A DNA stretch of 64,000 nucleotides from Pandoraea sp. (GCF_004297875.1 NZ_SCSK01000038.1:62001-126000); one strand, 5' to 3'. Counted from the first letter of the stretch, positions 33,666 to 43,267 are shown. Translations and numbers: made by a program. Notes: a model not told the origin generated them from the sequence alone.

Positions 33666-34922
33666 ATGTCCTTCCCCCGAATTGCTGCGGCTTGCTCCGC
33701 TGGTTTGCTTATTCTCGCCATGCCGGCATTTGCCACGGCTGCGACCCCCACCACCCCGAAGGCGGCGCCTGCCGCGCCCGCCGCGGCGTCTGCGGTCGCC
33801 GCCGTGCCGACCACGCCCTTGCAGGCTGCCTTGCTGCAGGCCGTGCCGCCGCCACAGCTCGACGCCCGCTCCTGGCTGGTGACCGACTTGACCAGCGGCC
33901 AGATCCTTGCCGAGTCCAATGCGCACGAGCAGATCGCGCCCGCTTCGCTGACCAAGCTGATGACCGCCTACATCACTTTCAAGGCGCTCAAGGACGGCAC
34001 GATCAAGCGCGACCAGATGGTCAGCGAGCCGCTGGAGGCCTACCATACCGGCGGCTCCCGCATGTTCGTCGATCCGAAGGTGCCGGTGTCCATCGACGAT
34101 CTGCTGATGGGCATGATCGTTCAATCGGGCAATGACGCCGCGATGACCCTGGCCTATGCGGTCGGCGGTTCGACCAGCACCTTCGTCGGCATGATGAACC
34201 AGCAGGCGCAGCAGTGGCACCTCAAGGGAACCCACTTCGTGGATCCGACTGGCCTGCCCGACCCGAATCACCACACCACCGCGTATGACCTGTCGGTCAT
34301 CGCCGCGCACATCATCGACGACTTCCCCGAAGACTATGCGCGCTACTTCAAGGTGAAAAAATTCACCTACAACAAGATCACCCAGCCCAACCGTGTGAGC
34401 CTGCTGTTCACCGATCCCACGGTCGACGGCATGAAGACCGGCTATACGCAGGAAGCCGGGTATTGCATGATCACCTCGGCGCAGCGCAATACGCCCAGCG
34501 GACCACGGCGCATCCTCTCGGTCGTGATTGGCACGCCCAGCGAGCATGCCCGCGTGGCGGACAGCCAGGCGCTGCTGACCTGGGCCTACCAGAATTCCGA
34601 GGACGTCGTGCTTGCCCAGGCCAACAAGCCCATGGCCAATGTGCGCGTGTGGAAGGGCACCGCATCGACGGTCGGCCTCGGCGAGAGCCGGCCCATCGTG
34701 ATTACGGTGCCGCGCGGCAGCGCCAAGAACCTGCAAACCAAGGTGGTGCCGCCCAAGGCGCTGGTCGCGCCGGTTCAGGCGGGCCAGGCTATTGGCACCC
34801 TGCAGGTGGACGTGAGCGGCAAGCAGATCGGCAGCTATCCGCTCCACGCGCTGTCTGCGGTGCCGCAGGCCGGTTTCGTCGGACGCACTTGGGACAGCCT
34901 GCGCATGATGTTCGCCAAGTAA
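33666..34922 (+). CDS. D-alanyl-D-alanine carboxypeptidase (PBP5/6 type)
   Basis: 418 residues with a signal peptide (to about residue 23), an Ala/Pro-rich spacer, then the penicillin-binding motifs: Ser94-x-x-Lys97 (PASLTKLM), Ser154-Gly-Asn (VQSGNDA) and Lys257-Thr-Gly (DGMKTGYT). A C-terminal beta domain and an amphipathic end (TWDSLRMMF) suggest membrane anchoring, as in DacA/DacC. It trims the terminal D-Ala of peptidoglycan pentapeptides in the periplasm. ATG 33666 gives the cleanest signal peptide; 33648 is an alternative. A strong terminator follows. Confidence 0.92.
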   Translation: MSFPRIAAACSAGLLILAMPAFATAATPTTPKAAPAAPAAASAVAAVPTTPLQAALLQAVPPPQLDARSWLVTDLTSGQILAESNAHEQIAPASLTKLMTAYITFKALKDGTIKRDQMVSEPLEAYHTGGSRMFVDPKVPVSIDDLLMGMIVQSGNDAAMTLAYAVGGSTSTFVGMMNQQAQQWHLKGTHFVDPTGLPDPNHHTTAYDLSVIAAHIIDDFPEDYARYFKVKKFTYNKITQPNRVSLLFTDPTVDGMKTGYTQEAGYCMITSAQRNTPSGPRRILSVVIGTPSEHARVADSQALLTWAYQNSEDVVLAQANKPMANVRVWKGTASTVGLGESRPIVITVPRGSAKNLQTKVVPPKALVAPVQAGQAIGTLQVDVSGKQIGSYPLHALSAVPQAGFVGRTWDSLRMMFAK

Positions 34923-34943
34923 CCCCGGCACTCGGTCAGATCG

Positions 34944-34980
34944 CGCCGCCGTGACGTTTTGCCGTCACGGCGGCGTTTTG
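34944..34980 (+). terminator. Rho-independent terminator after the carboxypeptidase gene
   Basis: Perfect 13-bp stem (CGCCGCCGTGACG at 34944-34956 with its complement at 34963-34975), 6-base loop, then TTTTG on the plus strand. Confidence 0.9.
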
Positions 34981-35128
34981 TTTTGCAGCGCCCGTGTTGC
35001 GGCGCGCGATGGTGTCATTGGAGCGAGTGCGCTGGTCGTGCGCGGCGGCGGTAGTCGGGCCGCGCGATATGAAACCCTCGGCCGATGACGAGCGCTTACC
35101 GGATCAAGCAAGAAAATAGAGGAGGCTT

Positions 35129-35213
35129 TGGTGCCCAGGGCCGGAATCGAACCGGCACGCCTTGCGGCGGGGGATTTTGAGTCCCCTGCGTCTACCAATT
35201 TCACCACCTGGGC
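35129..35213 (-). tRNA. tRNA-Leu (anticodon CAA)
   Basis: On the minus strand the 7-bp acceptor stem GCCCAGG/CCTGGGC, a D arm (GTGAAATTGGTAGAC), anticodon stem GGGGA/TCCCC with loop CTCAAAA (anticodon CAA), a variable arm GCCGCAAGGCG typical of class II leucine tRNA, the T arm GGTTCGATTCC and an encoded CCA are all present. It reads UUG codons. Confidence 0.97.
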
Positions 35214-35344
35214 AGGTCGTCGAAGCGTTCGGGAAAGGTGGCTATCCCGCCGCTGACAATGGGCGCGCCAGAAAAGCGCGCCAGGCGAAGGCGAGATTAT
35301 GACGTAAAACAGCCGACCCTTCAAGCGCTTCGGCGCGCCGGATT

Positions 35345-36223
35345 TTAATTATTTTGCTGGCGTTCGACCACCCGCAACAGCGATGACGTGTCGTCGTGGC
35401 CCCAGCCCTGTTCGACCAGCTCGGCCAACTGGCGCTTGACCAGTTCGATGGCCGGCAGTTTCAGGCCTTGCGCGCGCGCGGCCTCGACGATCATCTCGAA
35501 GTCTTTGTCGTGCAGCCGGGCTTCGATGCCGGCGGTGAATTCGCGGTGGGCCATTTTGGGACCCATCGTGTCGAGCATGCGGCTGCCGGCCAGGCCGGCG
35601 GAGATCGCGGCCAGGACCTTGTCGAGATCGGCGCCATTGCGCTGCGCATACAGCATCGCCTCGGCAATGCCCTCGATATTGACGACCTGCACGATCTGGT
35701 TGCACGCCTTGGCGACTTGGCCGGCGCCGACCCCGCCGATGTGGGTGATGCTGGTACCGAGTTTTTCGAGCAGCGGCATGGCCCGCGCGACGATCTCGGG
35801 CTGGCCGCCGATCATGATCGACAGGCTGGCGTCGGCCGCGCGGTTGGAGCCGCCCGAGACCGGCGCGTCCAGCATTTCGATACCGTGCTCGGCCAGGCGC
35901 GCGGCGATACGGCGAGTCGCGTCGGCGGCGATGGTGCTGTGGTCGATGCAGATGGTGCCCGGCTGGGCACCGTGGATGACACCGCGCTCGCCGAGCAAAA
36001 CCGCCTCGACGTCACTCGTGCGGGTGACATTGGTGAAGACGAACTGCGCACCACGCGCGGCCTCGGCCGGCGAATCGAAAAGCTGGGCCCCGGCCGCGAC
36101 GAACGGCGCGGCTGCCTCGGGACGGCGGGCATACAAATGCAGGGTATGCCCAGCGGCCATCAAATGGCGGACCATGGCGCCACCCATGGCGCCCAGCCCG
36201 ATAAATGCAATCGTGTAAGTCAT
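35345..36223 (-). CDS. 3-hydroxyisobutyrate dehydrogenase / tartronate-semialdehyde reductase family
   Basis: 292 residues: Rossmann motif FIGLGAMGGAMVRHLMAAGH (about 7-26), substrate motif DAPVSGGSNRA (about 119-129) and catalytic lysine region GAGQVAKACNQ (Lys about 171). This family oxidises beta-hydroxy acids or reduces semialdehydes with NAD(P). It precedes no obvious partner but shares direction with a periplasmic binding protein and an FAD monooxygenase, so it may serve in the same degradative route. Exact substrate unknown. Confidence 0.85.
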   Translation of the reverse strand: MTYTIAFIGLGAMGGAMVRHLMAAGHTLHLYARRPEAAAPFVAAGAQLFDSPAEAARGAQFVFTNVTRTSDVEAVLLGERGVIHGAQPGTICIDHSTIAADATRRIAARLAEHGIEMLDAPVSGGSNRAADASLSIMIGGQPEIVARAMPLLEKLGTSITHIGGVGAGQVAKACNQIVQVVNIEGIAEAMLYAQRNGADLDKVLAAISAGLAGSRMLDTMGPKMAHREFTAGIEARLHDKDFEMIVEAARAQGLKLPAIELVKRQLAELVEQGWGHDDTSSLLRVVERQQNN

Positions 36224-36244
36224 GAGTGGCGCTGCGCCTCGACG

Positions 36245-37405
36245 CTAGTTGCTGATGTAGACGAACCGCCCGTGCTTGATCTCGCCCATCACGCCAGCCC
36301 GCTGATCCAGGCCGACGTGGTCGCTGACGCTGGTGTTGACGATGCCGTTCGGGATGGGCAGGTTATGGATGTTCTCCAGCGCGTCGCGCAAGGCGCTACG
36401 AAACGCTTCGGTGCCTGGCCGGCCGTGCCTGAGTGCGCGAGGAACGGCGTTATTGAGCAGATCAAACACGCCGTAGGCGTCGGCGGCGAATTGCGTGACC
36501 GTGTTCGGGCCGTATTTCGCCTCATACAGCTTGGTGAAGGCCAGTGCCGCGGGCCGCGCCGGATGGTCGTGCGGCAGGGTTTTGGCGACCACCGCCGGCT
36601 GGGTCGGGAACAGCGTGCCTTCGACGTCCTTGCCGCCGACGCGAATGAACGCATAGGTGGCGATGCCATGGGTCTGGTAAATCGCGCCACGGTAGCCGCG
36701 CTCGATCAGGGTGCGCTGCGGCAGCACCGCCGGCGTGCCCGAGGCGGCCACCAGCACCGCGTCGGGCTTGTCGGCCATCAGCTTGAGCACCTGGCCGAGC
36801 ACGGTGGTGTCGGTGCGGTTGTAGCTCTCGCGGCCGACGATGCGAATCTTGCGCAGCTCGGCGAAGCGGGAAAACGATTGCCACCAGCTTTGGCCATAGG
36901 CGTCGGCAAAACCGATGAAGCCGACTGTCTTGATGCCGTGGTTCGACATATAGCGCGTCATCACGTCGGCCATTGCCGAATCATTGGCGGCCATCTTGAA
37001 GACCCAGCGCTTTTTCGCATTCTGCGGATCGACCACCACGGAAGAGCCCACCAGCGTGATCATCGGCGTTTGCGCCCGGGCCACGTCGTCGGTCACCGCC
37101 AGCGCGCTGGGGGTGATGTTGGGCCCGACCACCACGTCCACCTTGTCCTCGCTGAGCAGCTTGCGGATATTCTTGACCGCCGTGCCCGGGTCGGTGCCGT
37201 CATCGAGAATGATGTAGTGCGCCTTTTGCCCGCCGATCTCCTTGGGCCACAGCGCGATGGCGTTTTTGCTGGCGATGCCGATGGCCGCGGCCGGGCCGGT
37301 GCTGGAAAGATCGATGCCGACGGTGATATCGGCGCGGGCGGCGCTGGCCGCGCCGAACAGCGCGCAGGCCAGTAACGGCAGGAGGGTGCGGCGGGTCTTT
37401 TTCAT
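36245..37405 (-). CDS. ABC transporter substrate-binding protein, branched-chain/aromatic type (LivK-like)
   Basis: 386 residues with a signal peptide (MKKTRRTLLPLLACALFGAASAARA) and the type I periplasmic-binding fold: VGIDLSSTGPAAAIG, ADVVVGP-like VDVVVGPNITPSAL, and GFADAYGQSWW. Members bind branched-chain amino acids, amides or aromatic acids. No permease or ATPase genes are alongside, so it must work with components encoded elsewhere. Lies between the dehydrogenase and the DUF2783-monooxygenase pair. Confidence 0.87.
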   Translation of the reverse strand: MKKTRRTLLPLLACALFGAASAARADITVGIDLSSTGPAAAIGIASKNAIALWPKEIGGQKAHYIILDDGTDPGTAVKNIRKLLSEDKVDVVVGPNITPSALAVTDDVARAQTPMITLVGSSVVVDPQNAKKRWVFKMAANDSAMADVMTRYMSNHGIKTVGFIGFADAYGQSWWQSFSRFAELRKIRIVGRESYNRTDTTVLGQVLKLMADKPDAVLVAASGTPAVLPQRTLIERGYRGAIYQTHGIATYAFIRVGGKDVEGTLFPTQPAVVAKTLPHDHPARPAALAFTKLYEAKYGPNTVTQFAADAYGVFDLLNNAVPRALRHGRPGTEAFRSALRDALENIHNLPIPNGIVNTSVSDHVGLDQRAGVMGEIKHGRFVYISN

Positions 37406-37483
37406 CGGGGGTTTCCTTGTTTTTGTGAGCCGGAACTCCGCAAGGATACCTCACCTCTCCCGCCGATTCAGCGTCTGCCGGGT

Positions 37484-37702
37484 TTATCCCGCCTCATTCG
37501 GCATCACGCTGAGCACGTTGCCCCGGGCAAGCGCCAGGGCCTGCTCGATCACCGCCATGTCGCCGATATGATTGGCCAGCAAGAGCACCAGTTGGGCGTT
37601 CATCGACTGGCTCTGCGCGTCGGACAGGTCGCGGTGCGCATCGATCAGCGTTTGGTAGAAGTCGTCGGGCTGTTCGAAATTTTTTTCCAGATTGAGCGGC
37701 AT
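37484..37702 (-). CDS. DUF2783-family small protein
   Basis: 72 residues: LEKNFEQPDDFYQTLIDAHRDLSDAQSQSMNAQLVLLLANHIGD, a helical pattern I recognise as DUF2783, which is regularly found directly beside FAD-dependent aromatic hydroxylases. Here it starts three bases after the stop of the monooxygenase gene and is cotranscribed. It may be an accessory or structural partner; no activity is known. Confidence 0.8.
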   Translation of the reverse strand: MPLNLEKNFEQPDDFYQTLIDAHRDLSDAQSQSMNAQLVLLLANHIGDMAVIEQALALARGNVLSVMPNEAG

Positions 37703-37705
37703 CGC

Positions 37706-39388
37706 TTAAGCCTCCAGGCAGAGCGCGCGGCGCAGCGCTTGGCGGACCTGCGCCGCATCGAATTGGCGCCAGCGGGCGCACACGTGCTGGTCGGGACGCA
37801 CCAGATAGAACGTGCCCGGACGGGCATCGTAGCGCTGCGCGAAGACACCCTGCACGTCGCACAGGGTGGCCAGCGGCTGCTTGCCGGCTGGCGCTTGCGC
37901 GCCGATCACCCGCACCTCGACCGGCACCGGATCGGCCCCGGGCGCGGCCAATGCGGCCAGCGCCTGAGTCACGGCCGCATCCGGCGGCGTATCGCCGGCG
38001 TAGTAGAGGCCGACGAATCGGTTGCCCGTGTGGTCGATCAGCCAGCCGGGGCGGCCGTCGGCGTCGGTCACCGGCGCATCGTCGAGCGGCGCGCCGGGCG
38101 CCATGCGCGGCGGGAATGGCGAGGCGTCGGGGGTATTCAGCGGAGAGTCATGCAGCAGCGTGGCCACCGAGAGCCGGCCGCTATTGACCAGGCTGCGCGC
38201 GAATGGCGCGCTTTTGGCCAGCAGCAGTGTGGCGTCGCGAAACAGTCGGCTGACCGCGCTCTTGGGCGTGATGAAGTCGGTCGAGCGGGTCGAGTGCCGC
38301 AAGTTTTCGTCGGCGGCCATGCCGCGCTCGTGACAATACGAATCGAGCAACCGCTCGGGGGCGCGGCCGTCGAGCACCAGCTTGAGTTTCCAGGCCAGAT
38401 TGTCGGCATCCTGAATGCCGGAGTTGGCGCCGCGGGCGCCGAACGGTGAGACCTGGTGGGCCGAGTCGCCGGCGAACAGCACGCGGCCGTGACGGAAATT
38501 CGGCATGCGTCGGCACTGGAACGTGTAGACGCTGACCCACTCCAGCTCGAACGGCACGTCGGGGCCGAGCATCGCGCGAATGCGCGGGATCACGTTTTCG
38601 GGTTTTTTCTCTTCCTCGGGATCGGCGTCCCAGCCGAGCTGGAAGTCAATGCGCCAGACGTTGTCCGCTTCGCGATGCAACAGCACCGACTGGCCGCTAT
38701 GGAACGGCGGGGTGAACCAGAACCAGCGCTCTGCCGGGAAGTCGGCGTTCATCACCACGTCGGCGATCAGAAAGCGGTCCTTGAAGATCTTGCCTTCGAT
38801 ATCCAGGCCGAGCATCCGGCGCACCGGGCTGCGTGCCCCATCGCAGGCAATCACCCAATCGGCCTCCAGCGCATAGCTGCCTTCGGCGGTTTCGATCTGC
38901 AGTGTTACCTGGTCATCCCGGCTTTCGATGCCGGTGACCTTGCTTTGCCAGCGCAAGTCGAGGTTGGTCAGTTGCTGCGCGCGCTCGACAAGATATTGCT
39001 CCAGATAGTATTGCTGGAGATTCACCATGGCTGGGCGCTTATAGTGCGGCTCGGGCAGCAGCTCGAAGTTATAGACTTCGCTGCTGCCAAAAAACACGCG
39101 GCCGACGTGCCAACTGACGCCCTTTTTCACCACCGGCTCGCCGCAACCCAGGCGGTCGAGAATTTCCAGCGTGCGCTTGGCGTAACACAGGCCGCGCGAG
39201 CCGACGCTGACGGTTTCGTCGTCATCCACCACGATCACGGGCACGCCTTGCTGGGCGAGGTCGATGGCGGTGGCCAGGCCGATCGGTCCGGCGCCGATCA
39301 CTACCACGGGATGCCGTTGCGGCGGCGCGTTCTGCAACTCGGGTGGGGTGCGATAAGCGAAGCGGGGGTACGTGTAGGTGCTCAACAC
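37706..39388 (-). CDS. FAD-dependent aromatic hydroxylase (MhpA/PheA-like)
   Basis: 560 residues. The FAD motif VVVIGAGPIGLATAIDLAQQGVPV (about 28-51), the DG-type motif VIACDGARSPVRRMLG, and the second FAD motif GRVLFAGDSAHQVSPFGARGANSG (about 287-310) define a class A flavoprotein monooxygenase with the long C-terminal thioredoxin-like domain. They hydroxylate phenolic substrates using NAD(P)H and O2. I chose the GTG at 39388, which follows AGGAGACGCC; no ATG is well placed. The aromatic substrate is not predictable. Confidence 0.82.
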   Translation of the reverse strand: MLSTYTYPRFAYRTPPELQNAPPQRHPVVVIGAGPIGLATAIDLAQQGVPVIVVDDDETVSVGSRGLCYAKRTLEILDRLGCGEPVVKKGVSWHVGRVFFGSSEVYNFELLPEPHYKRPAMVNLQQYYLEQYLVERAQQLTNLDLRWQSKVTGIESRDDQVTLQIETAEGSYALEADWVIACDGARSPVRRMLGLDIEGKIFKDRFLIADVVMNADFPAERWFWFTPPFHSGQSVLLHREADNVWRIDFQLGWDADPEEEKKPENVIPRIRAMLGPDVPFELEWVSVYTFQCRRMPNFRHGRVLFAGDSAHQVSPFGARGANSGIQDADNLAWKLKLVLDGRAPERLLDSYCHERGMAADENLRHSTRSTDFITPKSAVSRLFRDATLLLAKSAPFARSLVNSGRLSVATLLHDSPLNTPDASPFPPRMAPGAPLDDAPVTDADGRPGWLIDHTGNRFVGLYYAGDTPPDAAVTQALAALAAPGADPVPVEVRVIGAQAPAGKQPLATLCDVQGVFAQRYDARPGTFYLVRPDQHVCARWRQFDAAQVRQALRRALCLEA

Positions 39389-39577
39389 GGTATGGCGTCT
39401 CCTGCATTGGCGCGGCGCCACGAATCGATTGGGCGCCTTGAATTACGAATTGTGATATCGATTAACTATATCGTAATTATTTGCGCTTGACTAGCCTGGC
39501 GAAGCGGCGGCGTACCCTCCGGTCCGCCCATGCTGTGCCCGGTCTGGCCGGCCTGGGCCGCAGAGTCGCTTGCTTAT

Positions 39578-40519
39578 TTATAGCTCGTACATTTCGTGCT
39601 CGCCACGCAATGCCTGTTCGATCAGCTTGCGGGTGAGAATCGGCGAGAGCAGCTCGACCATGGTGTAGACATAGCTGCGCAGGTAAGCGCCCTGCTTGAG
39701 CGCGACGCGCGTGACGTTGTTGCCGAACAGATGGCCGACCGGCACCGCGCGCAGGTTGCGGTCGCGCTCCGGGTCGAATGCCACGCTGGCCAGCAGGCCC
39801 ACGCCCAGGCCGAGTTCGACGTACGTCTTGATCACGTCGGCATCGATCGCTTCGAGCACGACGTCGGGCTGGATGTGGCGCAGGGCAAAGGCCTGGTCGA
39901 TCTTGGCGCGCCCGGCAAAGGCGGCGTCGTAGGTGATCAGCGGATACTGCGCCAAATCGTCGAGCGACACGCTGGATGACTGCAGCAGCGGGTGATCGGG
40001 CGGCACCACGGCAATGTGCTGCCATTGGTAGCACGGCAGCGAAACTAGGTCCTTGTATTCGGCGATGGCCTCGGTGGCGATCGCCAGGTCCGCCTGTTCA
40101 TGGCGGACCATCTCGGCGACCTGGGTCGGATTGCCCTGCAGGATCGACAACCGTACTTTCGGATACCGCTTCTTGAATTCGGCGACCGCCAATGGCAGCG
40201 AATAGCGCGCCTGCGTGTGCGTGGTGGCGATGGTCAGATTGCCCTGGTCCTGGGCCGCGTAATCCTTGCCGATCCGCTTCAGGCTGTCGACTTCGAGCAG
40301 GATGCGCTCGATCGATTCGAAGATGATGCGGCCCGGCTCGGTCAGGTTGCGCACCCGCTTGCCATGGCGGGCAAAGATGTCCACCCCAAGCTCTTCCTCG
40401 AGTTCGATGATGGCTTTCGAGACCCCCGGCTGAGAGGTGAACAGCGCCTTGGCGGCCTCGGTCAGGTTGAATTTCTGACGCACGGCCTCGCGCACGAAAC
40501 GGAATTGATGGAGGTTCAT
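39578..40519 (-). CDS. cysB: LysR-type regulator CysB
   Basis: 313 residues starting MNLHQFRFVREAVRQKFNLTEAAKALFTSQPGVSKAI, the characteristic CysB/Cbl helix-turn-helix, with TTHTQARYSLP in the inducer site (the sulfate/acetylserine pocket). It activates sulfate-assimilation genes during sulfur limitation, using O-acetylserine as inducer. It diverges from the TauE-cysHDN-cobA unit, which it presumably regulates. Confidence 0.95.
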   Translation of the reverse strand: MNLHQFRFVREAVRQKFNLTEAAKALFTSQPGVSKAIIELEEELGVDIFARHGKRVRNLTEPGRIIFESIERILLEVDSLKRIGKDYAAQDQGNLTIATTHTQARYSLPLAVAEFKKRYPKVRLSILQGNPTQVAEMVRHEQADLAIATEAIAEYKDLVSLPCYQWQHIAVVPPDHPLLQSSSVSLDDLAQYPLITYDAAFAGRAKIDQAFALRHIQPDVVLEAIDADVIKTYVELGLGVGLLASVAFDPERDRNLRAVPVGHLFGNNVTRVALKQGAYLRSYVYTMVELLSPILTRKLIEQALRGEHEMYEL

Positions 40520-40657
40520 TTGTATAACTTCCGAGAATATGCAAACAATTTTTTAATCGTTTTCAATATAAAGCGAGTTTATTACGATTTGTCCCATTCT
40601 TTCAAATTACGTTAATCCGAGCGCGAAATTGGCTGCTCGGGGCACCCCCGACCGACC
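40520..40657. promoter_or_regulatory. cysB / sulfur operon promoter region
   Basis: 138 bp between divergent genes, notably AT-rich (many A/T runs around 40535-40610) against the GC-rich background. This fits a CysB activation site and both promoters, but no exact binding site can be called by eye. Confidence 0.5.
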
Positions 40658-41434
40658 ATGACGTTTTGGCTTGAATCCCTCTCCGGCCTGGTAGTAGGAC
40701 TCCTGGTGGGCCTGACCGGCGTCGGCGGCGGTTCGTTGATGACGCCGCTGCTGACCCTGGTGCTGGGATATGCGGCGCCGGTGGCAGTCGGCACCGACCT
40801 GGCGTTCGCCGCGCTCACCAAGAGCTTCGGCACGCTGGCCCACCGGCGACATGGCCACGTGCGCTGGGACATCGTGCGCCGGCTCACGCTGGGCAGCCTG
40901 CCGGCGGCGCTGGTGGCGATTCTGTTGCTCAAGGCGCACGGCGGGCTGGGCGCCGGCGGGCTGCATTTCATCAAACTGGCGATTGCCGGGTCGGTGGTGC
41001 TGACGGTTTTGTCGCTGTTGTTTCGCGCCACGTGGCTGGCTGCGCTGCGCGCCAACCCGGGTTGGCGATTGCATGGCCGGGCGCTGGCAGGCAGCACGGT
41101 AGCGGTGGGTGCGTTGCTCGGCGCGCTGGTGAGCGTCTCGTCGATCGGCGCGGGTGCGGTTGGCGCGACGCTGATTTTGCTGCTCTATCCAGAGCTCAAG
41201 CCCGCCGAGGTGGCCGGCACCGATATCGCCTATGCCATGCCGCTTACCGCGGTCGCCGCGCTCGGACATGTCTGGCTGGGGACCGTGCACTGGTCGCTGT
41301 TGGGCGCGCTGCTGGTGGGGTCACTGCCCGGCATCTGGCTTGGCGCGAACCTGGCGCGTCATTTGCCGGAGCGCATGGTGCGCGGCGCGCTGGCGGCCAC
41401 GCTGATGCTAGCGGCCGTCAGGCTGGTGTCATAA
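40658..41434 (+). CDS. TauE/SafE-family sulfite or sulfonate exporter
   Basis: 258 residues with about eight hydrophobic segments and the family features GLLVGLTGVGGGSLMTPLL (about 12-30) and a repeat at VGALLGALVSVSSIGAGAVGATL (about 150-172). These integral membrane proteins move sulfite, sulfonates or similar anions. Leading the cys genes and divergent from cysB, it likely handles sulfite or sulfate in assimilation. It stops 30 bp before cysH, where cysI and a DUF934 gene usually stand in relatives. Confidence 0.85.
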   Translation: MTFWLESLSGLVVGLLVGLTGVGGGSLMTPLLTLVLGYAAPVAVGTDLAFAALTKSFGTLAHRRHGHVRWDIVRRLTLGSLPAALVAILLLKAHGGLGAGGLHFIKLAIAGSVVLTVLSLLFRATWLAALRANPGWRLHGRALAGSTVAVGALLGALVSVSSIGAGAVGATLILLLYPELKPAEVAGTDIAYAMPLTAVAALGHVWLGTVHWSLLGALLVGSLPGIWLGANLARHLPERMVRGALAATLMLAAVRLVS

Positions 41435-41464
41435 CTGAACTGAATCAAGACAGGAGTTCGTGCG

Positions 41465-42214
41465 ATGCGAGAGAGTCATCACAAGGAATCGGATAGCGGC
41501 GCAGCCGAGCTCGACAGGATCGAGGCGGTGCTGATCGAACGTTTGCGGCAGATCGTCGCACGCCATCGGCAATTGAAGTTCGCCAGCAGTCTGGCCGCCG
41601 AGGACATGCTGCTCACGCATGCGATTCTGTCGAATCATCTGCCGGTCGAGATCTTCACACTCAACACCGGTCGCCTGCACGCCGAGACGGTCGGCATGAT
41701 TCACCAGGTCAAGGTGCATTACGGGTACGACATTGCACAGTACCAGCCGCAGCCGGAAGCGGTCGACGGCTACGTCAGGCAACACGGCCTGAATGCTTTC
41801 TACGAGAGCGTCGAGTTGCGCAAGGCGTGCTGCCATATCCGCAAGGTCGAACCGCTGAACCGCGCGCTGTCCGGCGCAGACGCCTGGCTGACCGGCCAGC
41901 GCCGCGAACAGTCGGTCACGCGCGGCGAGCTGGCGCTGGCCGAGCAGGACGACGCGCGCGGCATCGCGAAGTACAACCCGCTGTTCGACTGGAGCGAGGC
42001 CCAGGTGTGGGCCTATCTGAGCGCGCGCGACGTGCCGGTCAATCCGCTGCACGCGCGTGGCTATCCGAGCATTGGCTGCGAGCCCTGCACGCGCGCGGTG
42101 AAGGCGGGCGAGGATAGCCGGGCCGGGCGCTGGTGGTGGGAACACCAGGACAGCAAGGAGTGCGGCCTGCATGCCGGCAATCTGCGCGGCGTGCCGGTCG
42201 TCTCGGCGCTATAG
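41465..42214 (+). CDS. cysH: Phosphoadenylyl-/adenylyl-sulfate reductase CysH, APS type
   Basis: 249 residues. The cysteine pairs KACCHIRK (about 120-127) and GCEPCTR (about 201-207) are the [4Fe-4S] ligands of assimilatory APS reductase; the catalytic cysteine is in the C-terminal KECGLH. Together they indicate APS rather than PAPS reductase (thioredoxin-dependent, EC 1.8.4.10), consistent with the absence of cysC. It reduces APS to sulfite and AMP. Shares an operon with cysD and cysN. Confidence 0.93.
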   Translation: MRESHHKESDSGAAELDRIEAVLIERLRQIVARHRQLKFASSLAAEDMLLTHAILSNHLPVEIFTLNTGRLHAETVGMIHQVKVHYGYDIAQYQPQPEAVDGYVRQHGLNAFYESVELRKACCHIRKVEPLNRALSGADAWLTGQRREQSVTRGELALAEQDDARGIAKYNPLFDWSEAQVWAYLSARDVPVNPLHARGYPSIGCEPCTRAVKAGEDSRAGRWWWEHQDSKECGLHAGNLRGVPVVSAL

Positions 42215-42264
42215 CTGGCCGCCAGGTTTCGAATTCCACATTTCATCAGTCAGGAATAATCATC

Positions 42265-43224
42265 ATGGGTGTAATGCACGAAGTGGCGCAAGCGCAACGG
42301 CAGCCGAATCCGGTCCGCATGGACCATCTGGATTGGCTCGAGGCCGAGTCGATTTACATCCTGCGCGAGGTGGTGGCCGAGTGCCGCAAGCCCGCGCTGC
42401 TGTTCTCGGGCGGCAAGGATTCGGTGGTCGTGCTGCATCTCGCGCTCAAGGCGTTCGGCCTGGGCGCGCACCGCAAGACGCATCTGCCGTTCCCGCTGGT
42501 GCACATCGATACCGGCCACAATTATCCGGAGGTGATCGAATTTCGCGACCGCCATGTGGCGTCGCTCGGCGCGGAGCTGGTGGTGGGGCACGTGGAAGAC
42601 TCGATCAAGCGTGGCACTGTGCGGCTGCGCAAGGAAACCGATTCGCGTAACGCGGCGCAGGCCGTCACGCTGCTCGAGACGATCGCCGAGCACGGTTTCG
42701 ACGCCTTGATCGGCGGCGCCCGCCGCGACGAGGAAAAGGCTCGCGCGAAGGAGCGCATCTTCTCGTTTCGCGACGAGTTCGGCCAGTGGGACCCGAAAGC
42801 GCAGCGCCCTGAGCTGTGGCATCTGTTCAATGCGCGCATGCATGCTGGCGAGCAAATGCGCGTGTTTCCGATTTCGAACTGGACCGAGCTCGACGTATGG
42901 CAATACATCGCGCGCGAGGAACTGGCGCTGCCGCCGATCTATTACGCTCACGAGCGCGAAATCGTGCGCCGGCGCGGACTGCTGGTGCCCGTCACGCCAC
43001 TCACGCCCAAGCTCGATGGCGAGACCAGTGAACGCGTATCGGTGCGTTTTCGCACGGTGGGCGACATCAGTTGCACGTGCCCGGTGGCGAGCACAGCCGA
43101 TACGGCCGAGCGCATCATCGCCGAGACCATGGTGACCGAGATCACCGAGCGAGGCGCCACCCGCATGGACGACCAGACGTCCGAGGCGGCTATGGAACTG
43201 CGCAAGAAGCAGGGGTACTTCTGA
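42265..43224 (+). CDS. cysD: Sulfate adenylyltransferase subunit 2 CysD
   Basis: 319 residues with the PP-loop LLFSGGKDSVVVLHLALKAF (about 47-66) of ATP pyrophosphatases and the conserved MRVFPISNWTELDVWQYI region. It makes APS from sulfate and ATP together with CysN. The ATG at 42265 (MGVMHEVAQ) has AGGAA upstream; an ATG three codons on is possible. 50 bp after cysH and 43 bp before cysN. Confidence 0.95.
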   Translation: MGVMHEVAQAQRQPNPVRMDHLDWLEAESIYILREVVAECRKPALLFSGGKDSVVVLHLALKAFGLGAHRKTHLPFPLVHIDTGHNYPEVIEFRDRHVASLGAELVVGHVEDSIKRGTVRLRKETDSRNAAQAVTLLETIAEHGFDALIGGARRDEEKARAKERIFSFRDEFGQWDPKAQRPELWHLFNARMHAGEQMRVFPISNWTELDVWQYIAREELALPPIYYAHEREIVRRRGLLVPVTPLTPKLDGETSERVSVRFRTVGDISCTCPVASTADTAERIIAETMVTEITERGATRMDDQTSEAAMELRKKQGYF

Positions 43225-43267
43225 GCAGAGCGCCACCGATACGTCACGATTATTTGCGAGTTTCACT

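Noticed and set aside
34965..35324. 119-codon minus-strand frame
   Set aside because: It contains the complete tRNA-Leu gene, so it is not coding.
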